A stretch of 35,513 nt of DNA from Chara braunii (taxonomy: Eukaryota; Streptophyta; Charophyceae; Charales; Characeae). Location of the stretch: assembly GCA_003427395.1 (NCBI GenBank), contig BFEA01000121.1, positions 1,757,551 through 1,793,063 of the forward strand. The letters run 5' to 3'. The position numbers and the translations under genes were made by a program. The notes under the pieces are model-generated. The model ran no database searches. It was given only the letters and a program-made list of their open reading frames with translations, and was not told the origin of the DNA. How positions within the stretch are numbered: position 1 is the stretch's first letter; every line of letters starts with the position of its first letter. Of this stretch, positions 7,599-17,499 are shown piece after piece.

Positions 7599-10500
7599 TT
7601 AAGACTTTAACCCTCGTTCATAAGCAGCAACGATGTCAGGAGCAGTCTCAAGAAGTACCTTGTTGCTAAACCATCGGTCCTTTGATGGTTGTTGAGATTT
7701 AAAGCGTACCTTAAACTGCTTTTGAGGACGTCCACGTGCTCCCGTAGAAAAGAACCCATGTTCTATGATTTTCTTGACTTCATAGCTTCCGTTCATTGAT
7801 GGTGGAATCATAGAGGGTCTGTTAGGAAAGTCATTTCCTTCTACATAAGGCAACAGTTTGGACGCGTCAAAGACAAAATAACTCTTGAGATGAGGGGGAA
7901 TATCAATGCGATAAAACGGTTCTTCAGCATCCCCAATGACTTTGAGAACTTCCCAGGGTCCAAAATAGACAGGCAGAAGTTTCTGAGACACATCTTCTTC
8001 TAGCGAGAACTTTTTAGACTTGACCCAAACAAAATCACCTACCTTGAATGTTGAGGGTCGACGATGCTTATTAACTTTCTCTATCATTTGTTCTTGAGTT
8101 TTCTTTAGGTTCTCTTATACTTTCTTAATGTCTTCCTGAAACAATACTGCATATTCACGAGTCCCTGGTGGTAACCTGAGAAATTGGTCCCGTGTTAACA
8201 CATCAATGGGACGTCGAGGTTTCCACCCCTTGTGCAGTGCATTAGGTGTACGTCCAGTTGCAGTATGAACACTGCTATTATATGCACTGGCTATTTTAGG
8301 TAAGTTCTCATCCCAATCAATCTGATCGGGTCTTACATACATACGCAAGAGCTGTTGGCACAAACGGTTCATTTGCTCACTTTGCCCATTCGTTTCAGGC
8401 CGTCGCCCTGACGACATGGTCAAACGAGTACCGTATCCCTCCATTAGCTTTTGCCATGGCATACTTGTGAATCTCGTATCTCTATCAGACACAATAGATA
8501 GGGGAAACCCGTATTCAGTAACCCATCGCATCTGAAATTTCTGAATCACAAGTTCAGTTCGTGCTTCAGCAGGTAAAGGAATAAACATAGCATACTTAGA
8601 GAAACGGTCAACAATAACCATCACTTGACTATTGCCATTGCGGCTCTTTGTGAGACTCATAAAGTCCATTGAGATAGACTCACCTGGTTCACTCGAAATC
8701 GGCAATGGTCTCAGTAGACCAAGAGGGTTCTCGTGTGAAGGTTTGTTTCTCTAGCACACCAGACAGGTACGAACATAAGTTAGTACATCTTCCTTCAGTC
8801 CTTTCCACTCGAAGCGTTCTCTGACCTCAGCGTAAGTTTTCTTGAACCCAAAATGCCCCTCAAAGTCGTAACATTCTCCAATCACTAAACTTTTAATCTT
8901 TTCTTTGTGAGGGATACAGAGTCTCTGCTCAGTTTGGTCAATCAAGAAAAGCAAACCATCAGTTAGTTTGTAGTTGGGAAGTAGAGATGGGTCTTTTACA
9001 ATAGTGTCAAGGATAGGCTTCTAGATAGGATCACTAGCATATCCTTGGCGGATCTTATCTTTCAAATCACTCCCAACTTCGAAATAAGAGACAATAGCAC
9101 CAAAGAAGTCACTTCTCCTGGATAATGCGTCTGCAACCACATTAGATTTTCCTTTGATGGTTTTTAGTTCAAAGTCAAAGGTATCAATGAGAGCAGACCA
9201 TCTTACCAGCTTGTCGGAGAGCTTCGGTTGTGTCTTTATCCACTGTAAAGTAGAGTGGTCTGAGTACACAGTGAAATGCCTCCCTAACAAGTAATGCCTC
9301 CAGGTCTTTAGTGCACAGACTAAGGCATACAATTCCCTTTCATATGTGGAGTTGGCAACTTTTTCAGTAGGCAATCGGGCAGACATAAATTCAACTGGTC
9401 TGTAACCTTTGCCATCGTCCTGTTGAAGGACAACGTCAATTCCGTACCGATTTGCGTCAGTTGTAACAATAAAGGGAAGAAATGGGTCAACAATTTTCAT
9501 AACAGGATAGTGGGTCGAAGCATACTTCAATTTCTTAAATGCAGACTCACAACCCTTATCCCACAACCATATAGTTCCTTTCTTTAGCAATTTCCTCATT
9601 GGTGCGGCAACCAGTGAGAAGTTCCTAACAAACTTCCTATAGTAACTTGCCAAACCAAAGAAAGAGCGTAATTCGGTAATAGACTTAGGTTGTGGCCAAT
9701 CTCTAATTGCTGATATTTTCTTTTCCTCAGGCCTTAGACCATCTTTGTTCACTATATGCCCTAGGTATAGGACTTCAGACTTAGCGAACTCAGATTTCTT
9801 CGGGTTCAATTTGAAATTACCTTCACGCAACTTCCCCAATACAAGACGTAGGTGTTTCTCGTGATCTGCTAGTGTTTTGATATACACTAGAATATCATCA
9901 AGATACACAATGCCGAACTGATCCAACCATTGACGGAAAAGTTTATTCATGGACCTTTGGAAGGTCGCTGGGGCGTTCGTCGGTCCGAAGGGCATCACCA
10001 CGAACTCGTAGTGACCATACCTTGTTCGGAAAGCTGTCTTGTGTTGATCTGTGGGATCCACTTCGATCTGATGGTATCCAGACTTCAGATCAATCTTGCT
10101 AAAATACTTACAGCCCTGCAACTGGTCCAACAAGTCGTCAATATGCGGTAGGGGTTCGACATTCTTGACAGTGACGGAGTTCAACCCTCTATAGTCAATG
10201 CAGAGACGTAACTCACCTTCCTTTTTAGGCACAAACAAAACAAGAGCGCCATAAGGAGAAGAGCTTAGGGCGAATCCATCCTTTCTCAGTTAAGTCCTGG
10301 AGTTGTTTCCTCAGTTCCTCAAGTTCCCTAGGAGATATTCTATAGATAGGGCCCTTGGGAGTCCTACTACCAGGAATTATCTCGATCGTGTGCTTTATAG
10401 CACGCTCAGTCGTTCCTGTTGGTTCGATTAACAAATCTTTATACTCGTCCAAAAGTTTTTCAATCGAGGATGGATAGGAAGTAGAGGACTCACCAACCTG

Positions 10501-11322
10501 CTTTACTAGGACCATCATTACTTCTTGTTCCTGTTTCTTCTTTGAAACCATCGAACGAAAGGTTGGGTAACTCATGCAACAAAAAGACAAACTTGAGTCA
10601 GAGTCAGACTTATGATACAACTTGATGGCTTTCAATTCTGAATGTGCGTCTCGCAATTGCACAATCTTATCTTTGAACTTGATATCTGGGTTGGCTTCCC
10701 CGTGCCAATCCATACCCAGAATCATGTCAAATGGTAAGTTATTCTCAACAAGTAAAGAAATTTCATGCATAATCTTCTTTCCGTCCCTCGTACGGAAGCG
10801 ACACTTCACACGATCAACATATTGTGAGACAGTAATCGTGCTTTTGTCTGTCAGAATAGACGTGATAGGTTGAGACAAGTTCTTTATCTTCATTCTGAGA
10901 TGCAATTTGCGGATTGCTTTCTCGGATATGTAGGATCTCGTAGATCCTGAGTCTAGTAGTGCATCCGCGCGTGCATGTGCGATTTCTATATCCGCGAGTA
11001 ATAATTCACCCTTAGACTTTGCTTTCTGAGCCCACGAGCTTCGTAGTGCTAGCAACTCGTTACCAAGCTCGTCAAGAGAGTCATCCAGAGAGAAAGTGTA
11101 CAAGACAGGTTCAGGGTGTTCTGGATGACGGGCCGAAGAAGAACCATCATCTGCCATGTGAGGCAAAAGGTTGGAAGGGATCGTAGGCGCCTTACCTTGT
11201 TCTTGATCCAAACCTTTGGACTCAGTAAGAGTAGATGCGACTCCTACTGGTTGCTCGCTTTTGGATAACGAATTTGTGGACACCAAGCTATTACATGCCC
11301 TGCAAGTCCACACTTCAAACAC
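7599..11322 (-). pseudogene. pol: Element A pol polyprotein (protease-RT-RNase H-integrase-chromodomain), disrupted
   Basis: The protease motif LLDSGSTRSYIS lies near 10,950, with the later FDMILGMDW. Reverse transcriptase has FVPKKEGELR, IDYRGLN, SKIDLKSGYHQIE and the catalytic YLDD near 9,900. RNase H has VTTDANRYG, YSDHSTLQW and VADALSR. The integrase core keeps D, D and E with 35 residues between the last two (VSDRDTRF to GQSEQMN), followed by a GPF-type YFGPW motif and a chromodomain-like tail ending near 7,602. Damage: a 1 bp frameshift near 10,268 within RT, and in-frame stops TAG 9021-9023, TAG 8751-8753 and TAA 8115-8117. The RT consensus PFGLTNAP reads PFGPTNAP, and the first His of the integrase HHCC finger is Tyr (8868-8870). 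Pol begins inside gag in another frame. Confidence 0.88.
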
Positions 11323-12791
11323 TGTGCATTATTCATTCTTTCGTGCCACAATGCCTGAGTGATTCTCATCTTCTCCCATGGCTTCCCAGCCGCAATTCTG
11401 GGATGCTCAGGGAACGAGCGTGGTTTATTCTTCTTCATTCCATTTACGTGTGGCCCTCCCTTGTTGACCACAACAACAGTGACTTCCCCCTTCCCAGACT
11501 CACTGCTGCATGCCGCTCCCTCAGCTTCTAGCGGCAATTTTTCCACGGTTTCGTCGTCAAAAAGGACAAGCATATGGTCTTGGCGCTTCTGCCGCCAAAG
11601 AACCCGCTTACCTAAGTTCGCTCCTCCTCCTCCTCCACCATACTTCACTACAGAAGCATACGAGTTCTTGACTTGTGACGTCATTTGCTCTCGTTGGAGA
11701 GCCAGATCGCGAAACTGCCTATAATTATATTTGCCGGATTTCGAATCTGCCGCAAGCTGTCCGCGAATAGGCTCGGGCAGAGCACGGGAATAGATATAGA
11801 GTACTTGGTTGTCCTGCAGGTTCAACCTAGGAACTTGCAGCAACCGATTTACTTCTCGTGACAAAGACTCCACAGAGGTCCAATGACGTTGACCTATACT
11901 GGTGAGCTGGTCAAAGGCCTTGTCGGCCGTCGTCTTGTCCAAGAAGCGTTCCTTGATTTTAGCAAGGAACTGTTTTAAGTTCATTGTTCCAGACCAGTCC
12001 CCAATGTCCTCGAACCCTGCGGTGTTAACCTCCGCCAGCACCCATTCTTTTGCTTCTCCACCCAAACACGAAGTGGAAAACGCAACCTGAGACTCAGGCT
12101 CTACAGGCGTCGTCTTGCAATAGGTCTGTATTTCGACAATCCATAGCAACAAATTTTCATCCTTTTTGTTGCAAAACGTAAAAGGCATTTTCATTTTCAC
12201 CTTCTCCCTCTTCTTCGGTTTTTCGGGCTCCGGGGTTTTCTTTCCCTTTGGAGAACTCGGAGGTGGAGAGTTAGGAGTAGTAGGATGAGGAGTAGGAGGA
12301 GTAGATGACGGACTCGACACCCCCCCATTAGATGGCTTCCCCTCTTCAGTCGTTTCTTTTGGAACAGCAGACTTTATAGCATCACCCATCAACTTCTTTT
12401 CTTTCTTCTCTTCTTTGTCTTCTTTTATCTTTGTCTCTTCTTCCGTTACCGAAGTCTTCCCTTTCACAATATTGGTAAGGGTTCTCAATCCAACAGCAAT
12501 CTCGTCTAGCTGATTTTGCTGCCGTTCAATCTTCTCTTCAAGAAATGAAAGGTAAGTCATGATGTGATAGAAAGTCTGCTGCGTATCTCCTTCTTCTTTG
12601 ACATCTGTTCCAATTACCTGACAAATCTCTTTAACTTTCTGTTCCCGTCTCTTCTCGTATTTTTTTATCCTTGCTAATTCTTCTTTCTTTCTTTCTTCAG
12701 CAGCCAAAGTATCACGCAACTGCTGAATGTTAGCATCAATAGTGGCTTCCGTTACTTCAGGTCTTACTTCACCCTTCCTAGTCATTTCCAT
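11244..12791 (-). CDS. gag: Element A Gag, intact
   Basis: About 515 residues from the ATG at 12791; a GTG one codon earlier is in frame but less likely. The order is a charged, probably coiled-coil N-terminus (roughly 20-110), a Lys/Glu-rich then Pro/Ser-rich linker (about 110-190), a capsid-like region (about 200-370, with EAKEWVLAEV and a LKQFLAKIKERF helix), a Gly run, and a C-terminal zinc knuckle CLKCGLAGHVIAWC with all CCHC ligands present. Gag would assemble the cytoplasmic particle and bind genomic RNA. Its last 79 bp overlap pol, which lies in the -1 frame relative to gag. I saw no canonical slippery heptamer by eye. Its start lies inside the end of the upstream small ORF. No stop or frameshift is visible, unlike pol. 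Confidence 0.88.
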   Translation of the reverse strand: MEMTRKGEVRPEVTEATIDANIQQLRDTLAAEERKKEELARIKKYEKRREQKVKEICQVIGTDVKEEGDTQQTFYHIMTYLSFLEEKIERQQNQLDEIAVGLRTLTNIVKGKTSVTEEETKIKEDKEEKKEKKLMGDAIKSAVPKETTEEGKPSNGGVSSPSSTPPTPHPTTPNSPPPSSPKGKKTPEPEKPKKREKVKMKMPFTFCNKKDENLLLWIVEIQTYCKTTPVEPESQVAFSTSCLGGEAKEWVLAEVNTAGFEDIGDWSGTMNLKQFLAKIKERFLDKTTADKAFDQLTSIGQRHWTSVESLSREVNRLLQVPRLNLQDNQVLYIYSRALPEPIRGQLAADSKSGKYNYRQFRDLALQREQMTSQVKNSYASVVKYGGGGGGANLGKRVLWRQKRQDHMLVLFDDETVEKLPLEAEGAACSSESGKGEVTVVVVNKGGPHVNGMKKNKPRSFPEHPRIAAGKPWEKMRITQALWHERMNNAQCLKCGLAGHVIAWCPQIRYPKASNQ

Positions 12792-13155
12792 CACGGACTC
12801 TTAACTGTTTGATTGCATACTGATCCAGTGCCTGACGGCACTGGCCTATCATATTCGTGACCTCTGTTCCGGCAGCTACAACCTCCGCGCCCGCAACTGC
12901 TTGATTCAGATGGTTCTCTACCGTCTGCAAATCAGACAGGTTACGGACGTGTTGTTCAGCATCAGGTCCAGACAAACGCAAATCATTTAACAGCTGATTC
13001 CATACAGCTAACAATTCCTGCTTCCTTTGTTCCGCCTGTCGTCGAGTCTTTGGGTCCGAAGTCCCCTCACCCGAGAACAGAGCCATTGGAAAGAGAAACA
13101 GAAGGACCTTCAATAGTCCAAACATTCTGGAAGTCACTTTGGAGAACAGATCCAC
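12778..13155 (-). CDS. Element A small pre-gag ORF with hydrophobic N-terminus
   Basis: 125 residues. After MDLFSKVTSRM comes a hydrophobic run (FGLLKVLLFLFPMALF) followed by small polar residues, resembling a signal peptide or a single membrane anchor. The rest (about 30-125) is polar and probably helical. Its stop (12778-12780) lies just inside gag, whose ATG at 12791 overlaps it in another frame, an arrangement compatible with termination-reinitiation. I do not recognise the family. It might be the original N-terminus of Gag separated by a frameshift, or an accessory protein. Element B shows no clear counterpart, since its gag opens directly with a Lys/Glu-rich coiled-coil stretch. Confidence 0.5.
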   Translation of the reverse strand: MDLFSKVTSRMFGLLKVLLFLFPMALFSGEGTSDPKTRRQAEQRKQELLAVWNQLLNDLRLSGPDAEQHVRNLSDLQTVENHLNQAVAGAEVVAAGTEVTNMIGQCRQALDQYAIKQLRVRDGND

Positions 13156-14204
13156 AATGGGAATTCACAGAAATAAAAGAAATTAAAGAAACAGATTCAA
13201 TTTCCTAATTGCTGTTCTTTTTTCCTAATCTGTGTGATGACGTCTTGTCTACAGGTACTTTGCCAGGTCCGTGTGGTCAGATTCAACACACAAGTGAGTA
13301 CGCAACACCACAGGCAGCAACAACAGGTAAGTATGCAAACAGAAACAAAAACAGTTTGTCAGCATACTCCAATCATCAGGTAAGTAAGCCAGTGAAAAAA
13401 AACAGCTCATCAACCCACTTTCTCTTTGCTGTGTCTTGAGTGTCAGTGCGATCATGCACTCTACCGGACAGCTGGCACTACAGCTGTATCATCACATCAA
13501 TCAGCCATACCGCCGAAGTCCTCAGAGTGCCCCTTCCTCACTTAGCAGCAATCCTGCCTGCCACGTGTCACCCCTTAGTGGGTGACACGTCAGCAAGTGT
13601 GTAACCCGATCCTTGTCACGTTCGTCCTGTCACGTTGAGATACCTCACTGTTCCTGCCAGTCTTCTTCAGCCCCAAGAACGGATGCCCAGTCAGCAGATA
13701 GATATCCCCTTACAAGACAAGTGGGAAGTCTGTCTCTCTGCCACATCAGCAACCGAAGACTGTTTCCTGCAAGGCCGTGTCAGAATCTGCAATGGACCCT
13801 GTCATGTATGACAGCACGAATCATGCCCTGCCAACAATCACAACAAGGTCCTGGGACGTGGCACAACATATGCCACGTCAACATCAAGATCCAGGCTGAA
13901 CAGAAATATCTCTCGCCACGATCCCTACCGCCACGTCAGCATTTGGTAGGGTCTTCTCGTTGTCTCGTCAGTTCCACATCAGCATCCCCTGAGTGGTCTT
14001 CTTGTTGATCCGTGACGTGTCAGATGTCCTTGGAGAGGTCAACTCGTCAGTCCGTACCACGTCAGATATCCCCAGCGAGGACAGCTCATCAATCTCTGCC
14101 ACGTCAGATATCCCTGACAACCACGTCATCACCTATTATCTACGTGTGTGCTCCACACTTACCTGTGCGCCACCTGGCGCCTATACACCGTGTTCAGGAG
14201 AATA
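13156..14204 (-). other. Element A leader (5' untranslated region)
   Basis: About 1 kb between the PBS and the pre-gag ORF. It carries an 11 bp-stem hairpin (ACGTGTCACCC, loop CTTAGT, then the complement) at 13563-13590. About a dozen ACGT-core words (CCACGTCA, CACGTG-like) lie at 13560-14145. A 42-44 bp tandem repeat with about 2.6 copies starts at 14015, 14059 and 14101 and is centred on ACGTCAGATATCCC. No protein domain is visible on either strand. Confidence 0.65.
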
Positions 14205-14216
14205 GCTCCGATACCA
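14205..14216 (-). promoter_or_regulatory. Element A primer binding site (tRNA-iMet type)
   Basis: The minus strand reads TGGTATCGGAGC, three bases (ATT) after the end of the 5' LTR. It differs by one base from the canonical plant iMet PBS TGGTATCAGAGC seen in element C, and is identical to the PBS of element B. Confidence 0.8.
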
Positions 14217-14219
14217 AAT

Positions 14220-15241
14220 TGCAATGGACCCAGACCATGAATACGAATATCAACACTGCAAGTCCAAATGTCAAGTCGCTGATAGTAGTCTCCAATAATC
14301 AATAGTGTCCAGAAGAAGAAATGTGAGATGACATACACAGACGAAGAGGGAGGAGGGAGATGAGACAAAGGAGAGGATGATTAGGCCCACTCCTTCTCCG
14401 GGCTCCTCCACCTCACACAACCAGTAATCCGAACACCAAGTTGAAGTCCTCTCAAAGAGTGACACGTGGCACCTAACCAGTTCTGAATCAGCGATGGAGC
14501 AATGTCAATATGAAGACCTCAGGTACGTACTCACAACCTCCACACAGTCCCGATCTCCTCCTGAAGTACCGATGAAACAGACTTGATCACTTCCTGAATT
14601 GAAGATGGCGCAGAACAGCAATGCCAGTCACCAAAGACCCGGCAACCTCACACGTGGCAACGCCACGTCAGCAACAATATGTGGCAGTTGCCTTGTCAGC
14701 AAATCATGAAGACAGTAGCCAGCCAGTCAGCGCACTGGCCAGCATCGCAATATCCCTATCTCGCCAATGCCAGCAAAATGCCAGCGTCCACCAGTGTCGC
14801 AGCCAGCATTGCGTTGCCAATGCGTAGAAGCAGCGTCAACGCAGGACAGAATGAATGTCAAAGCCAGGGAGTCCTTGCTTATGTAGTGTTGACTCGGGGT
14901 CTGGACCCCGGCTCCTGTAAACTCTTGCCGTCCAGATCTTGACACCGAGGAAGGTCTGGATCGATCTGAAACTGTATCCTCTTCGGCCTGGATGCATGTC
15001 CCGGTACCTGCGCACAACAAGTGGATGTATCCAACCAAGGGCCTGGCATGGTACCTTTGACTTTGACAGTTGTCTTTGACTTTTGAATTTCCTGATCCTA
15101 GCACTTGGTCCCACGGCCACGTGCAGTTTTCTGAGTTCTGGGCATGTGTTGGTCACACAGCCCAGCGCAGACCAGCTCGGGTCTGCGTGGCCTGGGGCTG
15201 AGTTCTGAGCCCCGGGCTACTTTCTGAACAGGGTTACTACA
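14220..15241 (-). repeat. Element A 5' LTR (1022 bp)
   Basis: This is the fuller copy of the LTR, TGCAATG...TTACTACA on the plus strand. It keeps three segments lost from the other copy, including a block around 14891-14955. ACGT-core words cluster near 14462 and 14652-14670. It would contain the promoter for minus-strand transcription, but I could not fix a convincing TATA box. Confidence 0.88.
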
Positions 15242-15245
15242 ACAG

Positions 15246-15960
15246 CATCATCCCAATTACCTCCGCCTGTTCCTGGCTATGACGCTCAGCCTAAGCCCCC
15301 TGTGCCCAGCCTCAATAGCCTGCACACCTCCAGAGTTACCTCAGAATGCACCCAGAAGTACCAGCGTTAGCACTAGGATGAAGAATGAACCTCTTACTCG
15401 AAGAAGAAGAACTGCTACCAGATATGGCAGCACCTAACCTCAACAACACAGATACGGTTGCTGTCAGCCTTCAGGATGATGCACCAGCTTTATCTGCTTC
15501 TGCAGAAGGCTAGCAGCGGTCCCCAGCTAACACTGCTCCAGCAACCTGGTGACATCAACTATAAACCATACTTGCATCCGCCAGTGCGGCACGGCAGTTG
15601 CCCGTGCGCCGCACCAGCAGCAGTTTTTTTCAGGTGGGCAAGTGCGTTTATGTCACAACAGAGTTTCAAATGGGCAAAAAATACACATGCAGGCAAAAAG
15701 AACAGCCGCCAAACTCAAAATGGCAACAAAAGTACCGCGGTCGTGGTGTCAGTCAGGGAAGGGGGAAAAAAAAGAGGCCCAACAGATGGTTTTGGACTGC
15801 CAGTCCCCTTTTTGACTTCAGCAGTTGCTATTTTTGCTTGCACGTGTTTTTTTTGCCTCGAGGGTTTGGCACTTGTTTCTTTATTTTTTTCGCTGTTCTG
15901 GTAGATGCAGAGGAGTGCACCACCTGAGCAGCAGATGCTGTTCAAGTACAGTCGTAAAGA
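15246..15960. other. Spacer between elements A and B, no gene assigned
   Basis: From 15246 a short Pro-rich frame (PPPVPGYDAQPKPPVP) is open to about 15370, and further frames are open to 15904, but none has a recognisable domain and the composition is mixed. The sequence joins directly to 6385-6625 if element A is removed. Near 15952-15968 there is a short palindrome TCGTAAA-GAT-TTTACGA. Confidence 0.4.
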
Positions 15961-15984
15961 TTTTACGAACGCTTGCAAGAGGAA

Positions 15985-16118
15985 TTCCCGAAAATAAAAA
16001 CGAATTTCAGAAAAAAAATTCGGAATTTTTGAAATTGAGAAACGAATTTTCAAAAAAATTTCGAAATTAAAAAATAAATTTCAGAAAAAAATTCAGAATT
16101 GAAAAAAAAACTAGGAAG
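15985..16118. repeat. AT-rich imperfect repeat abutting truncated LTR
   Basis: Several diverged copies of a unit resembling GAATTTCAGAAAAAAATTC, in both orientations. It ends shortly before the place (about 16146) where similarity to the LTR of element B starts, so the event that removed the start of that LTR probably brought in this sequence. Confidence 0.6.
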
Positions 16119-16145
16119 ATTCTCACGCCCGGCCGGTCCTGCCCG

Positions 16146-16491
16146 TGCCCGGAGCTGAAGTGGGCAGTGAGGAAGACTACGGCCATATCTGGCCAGGAGG
16201 AAGACGACGGCGACCATAGCCGCCCAGCTGTTGTCACAGACAGAGTGTACAAAGTGTGTGTGTCTGAGTAGCGTGGACATTCAGGGTAGATCCTCGTACA
16301 TGCGTGCATGAGGGAGAGTGAAGCTGGTGGTGGAGACTGCGTTCGGCGGCCATAGCTGCAAGTTGTACAGTTGACTTGAACTGAGTTTTAAGTGCAAGTT
16401 CGTTATTGATTCTGAGCCGAAAGAGTTTGGTTTTGCCATCAGTTCGCGTGTATGCATGTTGAAAGCAAGTTTGGAGTGCAGTCTGATTTCA
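16146..16491 (+). repeat. Element B 5' LTR, truncated to its last about 346 bp
   Basis: From GTGCCCGGAGCTGAAGTG at about 16146 to GTCTGATTTCA at 16491 it matches 24063-24383 followed by 34216-34305, the two parts of the 3' LTR. The part carrying the TATA box is missing, so this copy has no promoter. Confidence 0.8.
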
Positions 16492-16492
16492 C

Positions 16493-16504
16493 TGGTATCG
16501 GAGC
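16493..16504 (+). promoter_or_regulatory. Element B primer binding site (tRNA-iMet type)
   Basis: TGGTATCGGAGC, one base (C) after the LTR end. The 3' LTR copy diverges at exactly this point (34306), which confirms the boundary. Confidence 0.8.
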
Positions 16505-17499
16505 TGGTACCCGTTGTCCACGTTGGAGCTGCAGCAAGCGAGGAAGAAGAAAGCCACCATAGCCGAGGAGCGGCAGAGAGAGAGAGACAGAGAGAGAGAG
16601 ACAGAGAGAGAGGGAGCGAGAAGGAAGCCATAGCGGACGGCAGCCATAGCTGCCAAGCTTGGAGAAGAAAACGACCAACAAGAGAAGAGGAAGAAGTGAC
16701 ACAGAGAGAAAGAAGAAGGTAGTTGATGAAGAGGGAGGTGAAGCAGCCATAGCCAATGTGTAGGAAGAAGAAGAGGGCGACAAAGGAGAAGGTTGACCAC
16801 CATAGCCAGGAAGTCGGAGGGTTGACCCGGGGGGTTGACGAGCGTTGACCAGAGGTTGACCAAGACCGTTGACCAAGATTGACCGGAGCGTTGACCAAGA
16901 CCTTTGATTGGAGCACTGACCAGGAGCGTTGACTAGGAGCGCTGACCAGGAGCATTGACCAGGAGCGTTGACCAGGAGCATTGACCAGAACGTTGACCGA
17001 GCTGGACCAAGAAGACGAGCGGTATTATCTCTCCAAGCCCTGGCCTAGCCCTTACCCTGTGGATGTGCACCCTCACCTTAGTACTTGCTGACGTCAGGTC
17101 TGTCAGAGTCAGTCATATCTCCCTATCACTTTTGTCCAGGTCGATAGGACTCTGTGGATGTGGTCGTAGAGCTGCGAGCCCAAACCCACACGAGACTTAG
17201 TAAGGCTAAAGGCTGCGTCTGACAACTGACACGTCCCGAGGACAAGACCCCCAAGGACCGGTACGGACCGACGGGCTGCTCACTGTCTAAGTCTTGAGAG
17301 GACTCAACTGATTGCGTTGTCCTGTCCACGACGTTAAAGAACTCTTGAGGAGTAATGGGGGATCTCCTTAAATGCCTCTTAATCAGTCTGTGAGTCTTGT
17401 AGTGACAACCTAGAATAGACGCGAGTAGCGGATAGGAAGTCCTTTAGACGTGAGTCCAAACTGGTAGGTCTACGTGTTGAGGAGCGGAATCGCCTCTGA
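16505..17499 (+). other. Element B leader
   Basis: About 1 kb between PBS and gag. It holds a (GA)n-rich tract at about 16580-16620, five CCATAGC motifs (16556 to 16799), the TTGACC minisatellite (16793-16998), and then ordinary sequence to 17499 with no recognisable gene. Confidence 0.6.
16793..16998 (+). repeat. TTGACC minisatellite in element B leader
   Basis: An imperfect array of a 15-18 bp unit (ACCAGGAGCRTTG), most regular at 16905-16998. It contains 13 TTGAC cores on this strand, 12 of them followed by C or T, which is the W-box core bound by plant WRKY factors. Long Pro/Val/Asn-rich minus-strand frames here are repeat translations. Confidence 0.75.

Larger units (their letters stand above)
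6630..15241 (-). mobile_element. Element A: complete Ty3/gypsy chromovirus-like retrotransposon (8.6 kb)
   Basis: Two direct LTRs (6630-7559 and 14220-15241) bound an internal region read on the minus strand. From high to low coordinate the order is PBS, long leader, small pre-gag ORF, gag, pol, PPT. The flanking 4 bp direct repeat is ACAG (6626-6629 and 15242-15245). Pol order is protease, reverse transcriptase, RNase H, integrase, which defines Ty3/gypsy (Metaviridae). A chromodomain-like tail after integrase places it with chromoviruses. Gag is intact but pol has a frameshift and three stops, so the copy is probably not autonomous. Confidence 0.9.

Noticed and set aside
6385-15370. Possible host exon split by element A
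   Set aside because: Joining 6625 to 15246 leaves short frames open on both strands, but none has a domain, a clear splice site or coding character.
15458-15904. 148-codon open frame between A and B
   Set aside because: Mixed low-complexity composition, a hydrophobic tail from T-rich DNA, and no recognisable motif.
16281-16981. Long minus-strand Ser/Leu/Pro-rich frames
   Set aside because: They translate the (GA)n tract and the TTGACC minisatellite in the leader of element B.
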